Origin: Flavobacteriaceae bacterium
Lineage (GTDB): Bacteria; Bacteroidota; Bacteroidia; Flavobacteriales; Flavobacteriaceae
Assembly (NCBI GenBank): GCA_029243385.1
Contig: JAQWSC010000009.1
Coordinates: forward strand, 46,859 to 110,858
DNA length: 64,000 nucleotides
Direction of reading: 5' to 3'
The position numbers and the translations under genes are program-made. Below are positions 54,348-63,975 of the stretch, in pieces. The notes beneath the pieces were generated by a model. It saw nothing but the letters and a program-made list of their open reading frames with translations. It was not told the origin of the DNA and did not search any database. Each line of letters begins with the position of its first letter. Within the stretch, counting starts at the first letter, position 1.

Positions 54348-55283
54348 ATGCAGTTATCTATCCACATAATGACATTAAATCATGAGGAATTCATTATTGA
54401 ATGCTTGGATTCTATAAGTCGTCAACTTACTACATTTGATTTTGAAGTCTGTTTGAGTGATGATAATTCTTCAGACAATACATATGAACTTGCTTTGGAA
54501 TATTTAAAAAAAAGCTCGTTAAATTACTCTATCAACCAAAACAAACAGCAATTGGGTTTGCTTAGAAACTATCAAAAAACACTTGGAATGTGCCAAGGAA
54601 AGTATGTGTTTGATTTGGCAGGTGATGACTTTATTAATGACACATACGCTATCCAAACTATGGTTGATATTTTTAAAAAAAATCCTAAAATAGGTTTTAT
54701 TGAATGTGGATACGATCATTATTATCAAAAAAATAAAAAAACCGTTTCTTATGTGAATCGAGAAAGAATTCGAGGTTCTAAAGAGGCCTACACCAATTCT
54801 ATATTATCAGCAAAACATACAGGTGTTGGGTTTTGTTATAAAAAAGATAGTTTTTTGAAGTTTGTGGATATCAATGAATATGTCAAGTTGAATTTTGCTG
54901 TAGAGGATTATCCCATAACCATTGATTTGCTGATGAATTGTAAGTTTAAAACCATCGATAATTCCTTGGTGACTTATCGTATTCATAAAAACTCATTATC
55001 TCATAATAAAGAGCTTGATAGGGTCATACGGCAAACCAACAGTATTAATGAAATAATAAATCATTATACAAATAAATACAAGCTTCCCAATAAATTTAAG
55101 AAACAGGTCTATCAACAAACTCAGTCAACTTTGTTGTATTATTCTGGATATTTAGGAAATATATTATTGGGTAAAAAAGCTTTTCAGAACATACAGTCTA
55201 AAAATCTAAAAAACTATCTTGATTATGCTTCAAGTCAGAATTCACTGTTTAGATTTATAAGTAGTTTCTTAAGGAAAATTTAG
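54348..55283 (+). CDS. Family 2 glycosyltransferase
   Basis: The 311-residue protein begins LSIHIMTLNHEEFIIECLDSI, with LSDDNSSDNTYELAL and DLAGDDF as GT-A motifs. The C-terminal 60 residues are basic. It is the third and last gene of the plus-strand glycosyltransferase group. It ends tail-to-tail with the FdtA isomerase gene with a 4-base stop overlap, so the two sugar operons face each other. Confidence 0.88.
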   Translation: MQLSIHIMTLNHEEFIIECLDSISRQLTTFDFEVCLSDDNSSDNTYELALEYLKKSSLNYSINQNKQQLGLLRNYQKTLGMCQGKYVFDLAGDDFINDTYAIQTMVDIFKKNPKIGFIECGYDHYYQKNKKTVSYVNRERIRGSKEAYTNSILSAKHTGVGFCYKKDSFLKFVDINEYVKLNFAVEDYPITIDLLMNCKFKTIDNSLVTYRIHKNSLSHNKELDRVIRQTNSINEIINHYTNKYKLPNKFKKQVYQQTQSTLLYYSGYLGNILLGKKAFQNIQSKNLKNYLDYASSQNSLFRFISSFLRKI

Positions 55284-55672
55284 CCTTGGTTTTTGACAAA
55301 TGTTTCCCAATCTCGAATATAATCAGCCTCATCAAACTCGTCAGAGGCCAAAACCAAACATATGGAACCGGAAGAAAAATTTTTTAATTCCCTCCAAACC
55401 ATTGTATCGATGAGTAAACCTTTATCTGGAGCATTTAAAAAAACAGATGTTTCTTGATTGTCATGCTTGAGGATTACCTCAAAACTACCACTGATAGCTA
55501 CCAAAACCTCTCGTTGAGAAATATGAGCATGACCCCCTCTGTATGAATTACTAGGAACATCATACAAATAATACACTCTTTTAAAATCAAACGGCAAGGT
55601 ATTTTTTTCAAGAACAGCTAAATTGCCTCGAGCATCTTTTATTGTAGGAAAATCAATTATTTTGTATTTCAT
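55280..55672 (-). CDS. FdtA-like dTDP-4-oxo-6-deoxyhexose 3,4-ketoisomerase (WxcM-like)
   Basis: The 130-residue cupin has the FdtA/QdtA pattern: IIDFPTIKDARGNLAVLEKNTLPFDFKRVYYLYDVPSNSYRGGHAHISQREVLVAISGSFEV. His at RGGHAH is the conserved active-site region. The enzyme moves the keto group from C4 to C3 of dTDP-6-deoxy-hexulose, giving a substrate for the aminotransferase in this operon. Product stereochemistry (Fuc3N or Qui3N) cannot be set from sequence alone. It is the last gene of the operon. Confidence 0.88.
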   Translation of the reverse strand: MKYKIIDFPTIKDARGNLAVLEKNTLPFDFKRVYYLYDVPSNSYRGGHAHISQREVLVAISGSFEVILKHDNQETSVFLNAPDKGLLIDTMVWRELKNFSSGSICLVLASDEFDEADYIRDWETFVKNQG

Positions 55673-56958
55673 CGCTGCAATTTATGAATAGTTAACGGTT
55701 TTCTCAATAAAAGCATTATAACAAATAAACAAACGACATATCGAATAAAATTAGCAATGACAACCCCCTCTATTCCAAAATCATCAATGAGTAAAAGTGA
55801 TGTTGTAAAAAACACCAAAAAGGACAAAAGCTCAATTATGAAATAATCTTTCACTCGCTTTTTGGCAACTATAAAATATGCAAAAACTAAAAAAATTACT
55901 CGAAACCAATCTGCAATGAGTTGCCATTTAAACAGTGGAGAAATTACTTCAAATGAGTCCGTAAACAGGAGCTGTATTAGAAAATCTCTAAGCAAATAAA
56001 CAAGTAAAAGTCCAATGGACACAATAGGAAGTAAAGTATTTAGAATACGCCTAGCCTCAAAATTTAAATTAAATAGATTGTTATTTTCTGCAAACTTTGG
56101 AAAAACATAAAGAGTAAATGCAACATTTATAAACAAAAAATAATTTGAAGAAACACTATTTATAGCAGACCAAAAACCCGCCTGATCCAAATCAATCATT
56201 TCTGCAATGGTAATTCGAATTCCTAAATTAGTTAATGCCAAAAGACCTACTGAAAGGAAAGACATGAAAATAAAGGGAAGTAACTCTATAAAATATTCCC
56301 TTTTGAGGTTGAGTTCAAAAGCAATCATTTGAGACAATTTATTATTTCTAAAAAAATAAAGGATCAAAAAAAACATTGAAATGGGGCGAAGAAACAAAGC
56401 TGCAAAAGCGCCATTTATTTGATAAAAATAAATCAAAGGGATCATTGCTAATAGCGATATTACGGTACTTAAAAATTGAATTTTAGTGACGGGTTTATAC
56501 AATTTTAACCCAGTCAATACAGCTTCAAGAGCCGAATTTATTGCTATAAAAGGAACTACTAACGCAATTGCCTTTATAAAAACATGACTGTCTTGTAAAG
56601 AGTCAAAAATCAGATAATTTAGCAACTTAGCATTCCACAACAAAACCACAATTATAAAAATAGAAGTGGACAACAACAAGCTTGCAACAGTAGAAAAAAA
56701 ACTTTTAAGTTGCGATTGGTTTTGATGTTTCGAATAATAGGCGACTACTCCATTCTGAGTTCCAGCATTTGAAAAAACGGCAGTCAACTCTAAAATATTT
56801 CTAAAATTTGCAACCAAAGCCATCCCCGAAGCGCCGAGCCAAATGGCGATAAATTTTTGAGAAATCAATGTCAATGAAAGTTTGATAGCGGTAAGAAATC
56901 CGCTAAAGGAAATAACATCTAACAAGCTGTGTTTATTAAATAAATGTTTCCTGTTCAA
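55669..56958 (-). CDS. Wzx-type O-antigen/polysaccharide flippase
   Basis: The 429-residue protein has about twelve transmembrane helices and a family start (DVISFSGFLTAIKLSLTLISQKFIAIWLGASGMALVANFRNI) of WzxE/O-antigen translocases. It moves undecaprenyl-linked sugar units across the inner membrane. The stop of the aminotransferase gene lies directly before its ATG, and its end overlaps the FdtA gene by 4 bases. It confirms that the operon makes a lipid-linked glycan. Confidence 0.92.
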   Translation of the reverse strand: MNRKHLFNKHSLLDVISFSGFLTAIKLSLTLISQKFIAIWLGASGMALVANFRNILELTAVFSNAGTQNGVVAYYSKHQNQSQLKSFFSTVASLLLSTSIFIIVVLLWNAKLLNYLIFDSLQDSHVFIKAIALVVPFIAINSALEAVLTGLKLYKPVTKIQFLSTVISLLAMIPLIYFYQINGAFAALFLRPISMFFLILYFFRNNKLSQMIAFELNLKREYFIELLPFIFMSFLSVGLLALTNLGIRITIAEMIDLDQAGFWSAINSVSSNYFLFINVAFTLYVFPKFAENNNLFNLNFEARRILNTLLPIVSIGLLLVYLLRDFLIQLLFTDSFEVISPLFKWQLIADWFRVIFLVFAYFIVAKKRVKDYFIIELLSFLVFFTTSLLLIDDFGIEGVVIANFIRYVVCLFVIMLLLRKPLTIHKLQR

Positions 56959-58056
56959 TTAATATCGATTTAGAATGTTTGCAACTTCTTCATAATTAGA
57001 GACAGACAGGATGGGGGAAATAGGAATGCTAACCACTGAATCATGAATTTTTTCCGTAATAGGAAGGTGTAAAAAAGGTAACTGTAAACATTTTTGTTTG
57101 TGGGGAGGAATCGGATAATGAAATGAGTATCCAACATGATTTTTATCAAGATATTCACAGAATTTTTCTCTATCATTTACACGAACTACAAAGAGATGAA
57201 AAACATGGTTTTTAGTTTCATCAAAAAAAGGCAGCTTGATTTTTGGGTTATTTATAGTGTCGATATAATATTTAGCGATTACTCTTCTTTTTTGATTGTG
57301 CTGGTCTAAAGTTGGTAGCTTAATGTTTAAAAATGCAGCATGAATTTCATCTAACCTACTATTAAATCCAATTACCTTGTTTTCAAACCTTGAAGAGCGA
57401 CCGTAATTTCTAGTTTTTTTGAGCAAATTCGCCAACAAATCATCATTGGTAGTGATCGCTCCCCCATCACCCAAAGCACCTAAGTTTTTGGTTGGATAAA
57501 AACTAAATGCTGCTGCATCTGAAAGATTACCTGCTCTAAGTCCAATGGAATTTTCTGCACCGTGAGCCTGGGCTGCATCTTCGATAACAAGTAAATTATT
57601 AGACTTTGCAAGGTGGTTTATGGATTTCATATCCGCCAATTGACCATAAAGATGAACAACCAAAATAGCTTTGACATTAGAATCTATATGTTTCTCAGCC
57701 TCAATAGGACACAAATTAAATGTATCTTCATTGGGTTCAAGAAGAACAGGATGTAAGCCTGCATTAACAATAGCTAAAACGGATGCCACATAGGTGTTTG
57801 CTGGAACAATGACCTTGTCACCCAATTGCAATCTACCCAACTCAATATATCCCTTGAAAATCAGTGTTAATGCATCCAGGCCATTGCCTACTCCAACACA
57901 ATGATTTGTTCCGCAAAATTTTGCGAAATTGGATTCAAACAAAGAAACTTCCTTACCCAGTATAAGAGTTCCCGATAAAAAAATGGAGTGGAGTTTTGCA
58001 TTGAACTGCTCTTCAAAAGATTGATTGTATGTGTTTAAATCAATAAATGGTATCAT
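56959..58056 (-). CDS. DegT/DnrJ/EryC1/StrS sugar aminotransferase (FdtB-like)
   Basis: The 365-residue PLP enzyme has the catalytic Lys in SFYPTKNLGALGDGGAI, VIEDAAQAHGAE for cofactor binding and LVIEDA-type strands. In FdtA-containing operons it transfers an amino group to C3 of the 3-keto sugar to give a dTDP-3-amino-3,6-dideoxyhexose. It overlaps the upstream acyltransferase gene by 4 bases. Confidence 0.92.
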   Translation of the reverse strand: MIPFIDLNTYNQSFEEQFNAKLHSIFLSGTLILGKEVSLFESNFAKFCGTNHCVGVGNGLDALTLIFKGYIELGRLQLGDKVIVPANTYVASVLAIVNAGLHPVLLEPNEDTFNLCPIEAEKHIDSNVKAILVVHLYGQLADMKSINHLAKSNNLLVIEDAAQAHGAENSIGLRAGNLSDAAAFSFYPTKNLGALGDGGAITTNDDLLANLLKKTRNYGRSSRFENKVIGFNSRLDEIHAAFLNIKLPTLDQHNQKRRVIAKYYIDTINNPKIKLPFFDETKNHVFHLFVVRVNDREKFCEYLDKNHVGYSFHYPIPPHKQKCLQLPFLHLPITEKIHDSVVSIPISPILSVSNYEEVANILNRY

Positions 58057-59042
58057 ACGAAAAGATTGTTTAGACCATCATTACCTTTGATCTCTATTTT
58101 ATAGGTATTTTGCACAATAGACCTCGCTCCAAATCCTTCTTTCCAAAAATGCAACCCAGAATTAACATGCTTATCATTACTTGGATGAGAGGATCCAAAA
58201 TCAAAATATTTTTTGTTTGAGAAAACCTCATTAATTAAATGGCATTGAAGGTAATCCAACCCTCCAAGGTGGTTGAATTTTTTACTCCCAGAAATATACT
58301 GAGTGTGTGCAACATGTTCGGTTTCAAAAATTGTAGTTCCAGCTACAATTTCGTCTTTATAATACATATTGAATTGACGTATGTTTTTTGGAAACATTGT
58401 GTGCAATCTTGAAATTTCCTCCAAAGAATGAGTTGGTCGCGTATGGAACTTTTTCTCTAAATTGACAATTAACAACTGATTCCAAAAAGAATCAAATGCA
58501 GATTCTTCTTTTACAATTAAATTGTTTTTAACACCTTTTTTGTATCCTTCCAATCTATTTCTATCAATCTTTAATTGTGAGCTATAATCAATCACAGACA
58601 ATTGCTGCCTATTTGTTAGAGTAGCCGAAAGAATATGCATTAGGTATTCTAGTTCATTCGATAAAAAAGAATGATATAAAAAAGGAGGCAAGGTAATTTC
58701 CAAAAAACCAATAGAGTTGTCTTTTAAATAATCTAAAACAGAACTTACAACACCAACTACTTCTCTAAACTTTATAGTAGGTAAAAAGACAAGTCCCCCA
58801 TAACTCAAGCCTTGATGAGAAAAAAGCTCATTCCCTATTTTGTTAGCAGGTAAAACGGCAACTAGCTTTAGTTTTTTAAATACCATTAAAGAAAAATCTT
58901 CAAATCTATCTAAATGGTACTCCAAGAAATTACGGTGAAACAAAAAAGTGGCATTTTTACCCTGATCAACAAATTCGTTCCACTTTTCGAAGTGCTTACT
59001 GGAATATAAAACAACTGTAAAATCGGACTTTTCAATAACCAT
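58053..59042 (-). CDS. FemAB/GNAT-fold acyltransferase
   Basis: The 329-residue protein has a FemAB-like double GNAT fold: NATFLFHRNFLEYHLDRF at the start, a GLSYGGLVFLP core strand and a C-terminal YFDFGSSHPSNDKHVNSGLHFWKEGFGAR element, the hallmark of this group. It probably acylates the amino sugar made by the two enzymes downstream, in place of the usual FdtC beta-helix acetyltransferase. It heads the operon and has a -7 box at 59105-59112. Confidence 0.82.
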   Translation of the reverse strand: MVIEKSDFTVVLYSSKHFEKWNEFVDQGKNATFLFHRNFLEYHLDRFEDFSLMVFKKLKLVAVLPANKIGNELFSHQGLSYGGLVFLPTIKFREVVGVVSSVLDYLKDNSIGFLEITLPPFLYHSFLSNELEYLMHILSATLTNRQQLSVIDYSSQLKIDRNRLEGYKKGVKNNLIVKEESAFDSFWNQLLIVNLEKKFHTRPTHSLEEISRLHTMFPKNIRQFNMYYKDEIVAGTTIFETEHVAHTQYISGSKKFNHLGGLDYLQCHLINEVFSNKKYFDFGSSHPSNDKHVNSGLHFWKEGFGARSIVQNTYKIEIKGNDGLNNLFV

Positions 59043-59104
59043 TAGTATTTATGATAGATATAAAGCACTCCTCTTTTAATTATAAAAAATGCAACTTTAA
59101 CACA

Positions 59105-59112
59105 CAAATATA
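59105..59112 (-). promoter_or_regulatory. Putative -7 box of the sugar operon
   Basis: TATATTTG on the minus strand, 62 bases before the acyltransferase ATG and in the gap after the phosphoethanolamine transferase gene. Confidence 0.45.
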
Positions 59113-59146
59113 CAGTATCTTGTTATAATCAGGAGAAATAATAAAA

Positions 59147-60694
59147 TCAATAAAACCTTCTGTCAAAATTAAAAGTATCCAAAACGATGCGGTGAGTTTC
59201 TTGAAAATGACTGCTAAAAATACTTTTGGATGGGTGAACTTCCAAAGCATTCACCCCACACAAATCAGCAATGCTGTGTGACAAATCATCCAAAACGTAT
59301 TTGCGACTTGTATCCATTTCCAAGAGTTTCTCTTGCTTGTATTCTTTTGATTGCCAAAGTAAAAAAGGAATTTCCAACATATTTTTGGAAATCAATTGAC
59401 TGGGAGTATGCCCTGCAAAATCAATTGAATCGTAAACCTCCTCACCATGGTCAGAAAAGTACAAAACAATACTTTTGACCTTTTGTTTTTTAACACGCTG
59501 AATAATTTCATAAATCATATAGTCCGTATAAACAACGGCATTGTCGTAATGATTGACAATTGCTTGCTTTGAATTGGCATTTTTATCGTAAAAATGTTGA
59601 AATTCAGGAGGATAGCGAAGTTTATAATTCCCATGAGCGCCCATTAAATGAACAAATATCACTTTTTTGTTGGCGCTATGATTAAGAGCTTGCTCAAAAG
59701 TCGGGAAAAGAATTTCATCAAAAGGATATGCCCCTGTATTAGGAATTGTATTGGAGAAAAAAAGATTGTCAGAAGTTTTGGCAATCTTGGTAACAAGTGT
59801 TTCGTATAATCCCACGGGGGTTTGGTTGGAAATCCAAAACGTTTTGTACACTGCAGCATTTAACAACTGAATAATGTTGTTGCCTTTTTTTGAGTTGTTA
59901 TCAAACGATAAAGCTCGAGTCAATGAGCCGATTATATAGGTTTGACCGCTAATCACGTCATTGTACTTTATGAGCTCATTCTTAATAGATGCGAGTTTCG
60001 GTGTGGTAGATCGCTCATAATTGTACAGCCCAAAATGAGCTCTACTCGTTGACTCACCTACAATTACGACACAAAGTAATTCCTCACTGTTTGATTCATA
60101 AACAAGGTTGGTAAAGTTGCCCTTCTTATTTGAAGAATCCGCATCTAAGAGCGTATAGATTTGCAAATATTGCAAAGCACCTTTTACAAAAATAAAAGGA
60201 AAATTTTGCTGGCGTATCGAAGTCAAAAAAACAATAGCTAAAACCGAAATAAAAAATAAAATATTTCTTTTAAAAACTGTAAAAGCTGTGTTTTTAAAAA
60301 AAGACCACATGCTAATCGTTATTGTCAATACAATCAAAAAATAGACTGCCAACTTGTGGGAATAATTGTAAGAAAAAAACTCCTGCACCTCAGTGGGGCT
60401 AGTGTCAAAGGCTATAAATACGGCGGATGAGGAAAAAGGCGCACCAAAAGTTAAAAAGTAAAAACCTTCCACCAATAACACAAAAACGAAAACCGCGTAA
60501 AAAATTCTTTTTATTATACTTCGAAAAAAAGAGGAAATGATTAAGATCGCAACCAAAAACAGTGAGTTTTCGAGGAAATTTAACGTTCTAAACTGAGAAA
60601 AACCTGAAAGAAAATATTCCGTCAGTTGAATGCAAAACAATCCCAATAGTAGAACTGTCGCATAACGAAGGGTCGAAGCAGGTTGGCTTTTCAT
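59147..60694 (-). CDS. EptA-like phosphoethanolamine transferase / sulfatase-fold protein
   Basis: The ATG at 60694 (MKSQPASTLRYATVLL) is preferred to an upstream TTG. The 515-residue protein has five N-terminal transmembrane helices and a periplasmic sulfatase-type domain: VIVGESTSRAHFGLYNYERSTTPKL (metal-binding Glu), GSLTRALS with the probable Thr nucleophile, HLMGAHGNYKLRYPPEF and YFSDHGEEVYD. EptA-type enzymes add phosphoethanolamine to lipid A or glycans and can lower sensitivity to cationic peptides. The acceptor here is unknown. Confidence 0.87.
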   Translation of the reverse strand: MKSQPASTLRYATVLLLGLFCIQLTEYFLSGFSQFRTLNFLENSLFLVAILIISSFFRSIIKRIFYAVFVFVLLVEGFYFLTFGAPFSSSAVFIAFDTSPTEVQEFFSYNYSHKLAVYFLIVLTITISMWSFFKNTAFTVFKRNILFFISVLAIVFLTSIRQQNFPFIFVKGALQYLQIYTLLDADSSNKKGNFTNLVYESNSEELLCVVIVGESTSRAHFGLYNYERSTTPKLASIKNELIKYNDVISGQTYIIGSLTRALSFDNNSKKGNNIIQLLNAAVYKTFWISNQTPVGLYETLVTKIAKTSDNLFFSNTIPNTGAYPFDEILFPTFEQALNHSANKKVIFVHLMGAHGNYKLRYPPEFQHFYDKNANSKQAIVNHYDNAVVYTDYMIYEIIQRVKKQKVKSIVLYFSDHGEEVYDSIDFAGHTPSQLISKNMLEIPFLLWQSKEYKQEKLLEMDTSRKYVLDDLSHSIADLCGVNALEVHPSKSIFSSHFQETHRIVLDTFNFDRRFY

Positions 60695-60752
60695 TGTGAA
60701 AAAACATTTGGTAGCTAAGCCCAATATACGTAAAATGCAATTCTTTAAAAAA

Positions 60753-62561
60753 TTATGCGATTTTATTTCTTTTTCGCTCCGTTTCTGACAAATATATTTT
60801 ACGCAATCGCAGGGAATTTGGTGTCACCTCAACGTATTCGTCTTTTTGAATATACTCCAATGCTTCTTCCAAAGAGAACTTAATCGCTGGAACAATCTTG
60901 GCTTTATCATCTGCTCCCGAAGAACGGACGTTGCTTTGTTTTTTGGCTTTGGTTACGTTCACACACATATCGTCTTGGCGACTGTTTTCACCAATGACTT
61001 GCCCTTCGTAAATATTTTCTCCTGGATCCACAAAAAACTTTCCACGATCTTGGAGTTTATCAATCGAATAGGGAATGGCCGTACCGTTTTCCATAGAAAC
61101 TAAGGAACCACTTATTCTTCCCGGAATATCACCTCTTAAAGGTTGATACTCTTTAAATCGGTGTGCCATAATAGCTTCTCCGGCAGTAGCGGTTAGGAGT
61201 TGATTACTCAAACCAATAATTCCTCGAGAAGGAATTAAAAACTCACAGATCATTCGTTCGCCTTTGGCTTCCATAGAAATTACTTCTCCTTTACGAAGCG
61301 TAACAGATTCTACCGCCTTTCCAGAAACATTTTCTGGCAAATCAATAGTAAGCTCTTCTATAGGCTCGCATTTAACACCGTCAATTTCTTTAATAATTAC
61401 TTGCGGCTGTCCTATTTGCAACTCATACCCTTCACGACGCATGGTTTCTATCAAAACAGACAAATGCAATACCCCACGACCATAAACAAGAAACTTGTCG
61501 GCGCTGTCGGTAGGAATCAATCGCATTGCGAGATTTTTTTCCAATTCTTTTTCCAAACGATCTTTGATATGTCTTGAGGTAACGTATTTTCCGTCTTTTC
61601 CAAAAAAGGGAGAATCGTTAATCGTAAACAACATACTCATAGTAGGTTCGTCAATAGCAATGGACTTTAGCCCTTCGGGAGATTCAAAATCGGCAACTGT
61701 ATCACCTATTTCAAATCCTTCGATACCGACAAGCGCACATATATCTCCTGTTTGTACCTGCTTGACTTTTTTTCGACCTAATCCCTCAAAAGTAAAGACT
61801 TCTTTGATTTTACTTTTCGCAACAGAGCCGTCTGTTTTTACAAGTGAAACAGGCTGTCCTTCTTCGATTGTTCCGCGCTGAACACGACCAATAGCAATTC
61901 GTCCTGTAAACGATGAAAAATCAAGCGATGTAATCAACATTTGAGTAGTACCTTCATCAAATTTGGGAGCTGGAACATGCTCCATTACCATATCAAGCAA
62001 AGGCTCAATAGAGTTGGTTTCGTTTTTCCAGTCGTCACTCATCCAATTATTTTTGGCAGAGCCATATACGGTTGGAAAATCAAGTTGCCACTCCTCTGCT
62101 CCCAGTTCAAACATGAGGTCAAACACCTTTTCATGAACTTCATCAGGAGTGCAATTTTCTTTATCAACTTTATTAATAACCACACAAGGTTTGAGTCCCA
62201 AATCGATTGCTTTTTGTAACACAAAACGTGTTTGTGGCATAGGACCTTCAAAAGCATCAACTAAAAGAAGTACTCCGTCCGCCATATTCAACACACGCTC
62301 AACTTCACCGCCAAAATCGGCGTGACCGGGAGTGTCAATGATATTGATTTTAGTGCCTTTGTAAGTAACTGAAACATTTTTGGAGGTAATCGTGATACCG
62401 CGTTCGCGCTCCAAATCATTGTTATCAAGAATCAAGTCTCCCGTATTTTGATTGTCTCTAAACAGTTGACAATGGTATAAAATCTTATCCACCAAAGTGG
62501 TTTTCCCATGATCTACGTGAGCAATAATTGCAATGTTTTTGATAGCGTCCATAAGCTTCAT
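60753..62561 (-). CDS. typA: Translational GTPase TypA/BipA
   Basis: The 602-residue GTPase has all G motifs ([41 protein letters not shown]) and the EF-G-like domains III, V and the BipA-specific C-terminus. It binds 70S ribosomes and helps 50S assembly and stress adaptation. Two starts are possible (62561 and 62552); the first is kept. A -7 box TATATTTG lies at 62573-62580. It is divergent from kdsA. Confidence 0.96.
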   Translation of the reverse strand: MKLMDAIKNIAIIAHVDHGKTTLVDKILYHCQLFRDNQNTGDLILDNNDLERERGITITSKNVSVTYKGTKINIIDTPGHADFGGEVERVLNMADGVLLLVDAFEGPMPQTRFVLQKAIDLGLKPCVVINKVDKENCTPDEVHEKVFDLMFELGAEEWQLDFPTVYGSAKNNWMSDDWKNETNSIEPLLDMVMEHVPAPKFDEGTTQMLITSLDFSSFTGRIAIGRVQRGTIEEGQPVSLVKTDGSVAKSKIKEVFTFEGLGRKKVKQVQTGDICALVGIEGFEIGDTVADFESPEGLKSIAIDEPTMSMLFTINDSPFFGKDGKYVTSRHIKDRLEKELEKNLAMRLIPTDSADKFLVYGRGVLHLSVLIETMRREGYELQIGQPQVIIKEIDGVKCEPIEELTIDLPENVSGKAVESVTLRKGEVISMEAKGERMICEFLIPSRGIIGLSNQLLTATAGEAIMAHRFKEYQPLRGDIPGRISGSLVSMENGTAIPYSIDKLQDRGKFFVDPGENIYEGQVIGENSRQDDMCVNVTKAKKQSNVRSSGADDKAKIVPAIKFSLEEALEYIQKDEYVEVTPNSLRLRKIYLSETERKRNKIA

Positions 62562-62572
62562 TTAATTTGGCG

Positions 62573-62580
62573 CAAATATA
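62573..62580 (-). promoter_or_regulatory. Putative -7 box of typA
   Basis: TATATTTG on the minus strand 11 bases before the ATG, so the leader is short. Confidence 0.45.
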
Positions 62581-62619
62581 CCTTCTTTTTCGAATGAATA
62601 CCCTTTTTTTCAAGATAGA

Positions 62620-62648
62620 TTTGAACTGATAAATATTCTGTATTTTTG
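62620..62648 (+). promoter_or_regulatory. kdsA promoter
   Basis: TTTG at 62620-62623, a 17-base spacer and TATTTTTG at 62641-62648, 17 bases before the ATG. It is the closest match to the Bacteroidota consensus in the window. Confidence 0.62.
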
Positions 62649-62665
62649 TGCTAAACTAACGGAGT

Positions 62666-63484
62666 ATGTCATTATCAAATTTACCCAATATAAAACACAC
62701 CCAATCGGGACAATTTTTTCTTCTTGCGGGGCCTTGTGCCATTGAAGGAGAAGAAATGGCGCTTCGTATTGCAGAACGAGTGGTCAAGATAACGGACCGA
62801 CTTGAAATTCCGTATGTATTTAAAGGAAGTTTTAAAAAAGCCAACCGAAGTCGTATTGACAGTTTTACAGGTATTGGGGATGAAAGGGCACTGAAAATTC
62901 TTGAAAAAGTAGGAAAAACATTCGACATTCCTACCGTTACAGATATTCATGAAATTTCGGACGCACAAATGGCAGCCGCATACGTTGATGTGCTCCAAAT
63001 ACCCGCTTTTTTGGTACGCCAAACCGATTTGGTAGTGGCTGCTGCTGAAACAGGAAAAGTCATTAATTTGAAAAAAGGACAGTTTATGAGTCCTGAAAGC
63101 ATGCAATACGCCGTTCGAAAAGTAAAGGATTCGGGGAACGAAAATGCTTGGATTACAGATCGTGGCACCATGTTTGGGTATCAAGATATGGTTGTAGATT
63201 TTCGAGGGATTCCAACCATGCAGCAATTTGCACCCACAGTGTTGGATGTGACACATTCGTTGCAACAACCCAACCAATCGAGTGGTGTTACGGGCGGACG
63301 CCCAGATAAAATTGAAACCATTGCTCGTGCAGGAATTGCAACAGGAGTGGACGGTTTGTTTATAGAAACACATTTTGACCCAAGCCAAGCCAAAAGCGAC
63401 GGTGCCAACATGTTGGCGTTGGAGTATTTGGAAGGGGTTTTGTCACGACTGACAAAATTGCGAAGTGTCGTAAATAATTTTTAA
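62666..63484 (+). CDS. kdsA: 3-Deoxy-8-phosphooctulonate synthase (Kdo-8-P synthase)
   Basis: The 272-residue enzyme condenses phosphoenolpyruvate and arabinose 5-phosphate to Kdo-8-phosphate for lipopolysaccharide core. Motifs: LLAGPCAIEGEE, YVFKGSFKKANRSR, DIHE, QIPAFLVRQTDL and DVTHSLQQPNQ. It shows that the organism makes a Kdo-containing LPS, in line with the Wzx and EptA-like genes upstream. It is followed by ssrA. Confidence 0.96.
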   Translation: MSLSNLPNIKHTQSGQFFLLAGPCAIEGEEMALRIAERVVKITDRLEIPYVFKGSFKKANRSRIDSFTGIGDERALKILEKVGKTFDIPTVTDIHEISDAQMAAAYVDVLQIPAFLVRQTDLVVAAAETGKVINLKKGQFMSPESMQYAVRKVKDSGNENAWITDRGTMFGYQDMVVDFRGIPTMQQFAPTVLDVTHSLQQPNQSSGVTGGRPDKIETIARAGIATGVDGLFIETHFDPSQAKSDGANMLALEYLEGVLSRLTKLRSVVNNF

Positions 63485-63489
63485 AAACT

Positions 63490-63497
63490 TATATTTG
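63490..63497 (+). promoter_or_regulatory. Putative -7 box of ssrA
   Basis: TATATTTG followed by CA, 36 bases before the mature tmRNA 5' end. A small hairpin (CGCC-TTT-GGCG, 63502-63512) lies between. No -33 TTG at normal spacing. Confidence 0.4.
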
Positions 63498-63533
63498 CAT
63501 CCGCCTTTGGCGATATGTTCTTTGAAAATCCAC

Positions 63534-63933
63534 GGGGTCGACTGGTTTTGACAGCGAGACTGATGGAATGGTAAGCAGGTCGAGCGCTGGACTACAGCTC
63601 GTAAATCTCATAGTACCACCATTTTAAATGGCGAGAATAACTACGCTCTTGCAGCCTAATTAACTGAATCATAGTAGGTTAAGGCCACGTCCCGCTAGGC
63701 GGGAACGCGAGATGTCTCTGGAAAGCCCTTGTTGACGGCGTTCCATAATGAGGCACCATCAAAGTCAACATAGAAATTTTGTGGCTTCGGCAAAGTTTCA
63801 AAATCAAAGAAGCTAGGCGATATATAGGCGGTTTTCGGTCAGTATATTGATGAAAATAAAACGAAAACTAAACCTGTAGAAAGCTGTAACTTCACTTGTT
63901 TGGACGAGGGTTCGATTCCCTCCGACTCCACCA
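63534..63933 (+). ncRNA. ssrA: Transfer-messenger RNA (tmRNA)
   Basis: The 5' end GGGGTCG pairs with CGACTCC at the 3' end to make the alanine-tRNA-like acceptor stem, followed by A and an encoded CCA. The T arm is GAGGG-TTCGATT-CCCTC. The tag reading frame starts at the resume codon GGC (63630) and encodes GENNYALAA, ending at TAA (63657-63659). Together with SmpB it frees stalled ribosomes and marks the protein for breakdown. A 3' hairpin terminator follows. Confidence 0.97.
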
Positions 63934-63936
63934 CAC

Positions 63937-63975
63937 GGGACAAACTCATATTTTTTGAGATTTGTCCCTTTTTAT
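63937..63975 (+). terminator. Terminator of ssrA
   Basis: GGGACAAA and TTTGTCCC form an 8-bp stem with an inner CTCA/TGAG helix, followed by T5 and more T. It starts four bases after the tmRNA CCA. Confidence 0.85.

Noticed and set aside
63502..63512. CGCC-TTT-GGCG hairpin as kdsA terminator
   Set aside because: The stem is only four bases and no T run follows.
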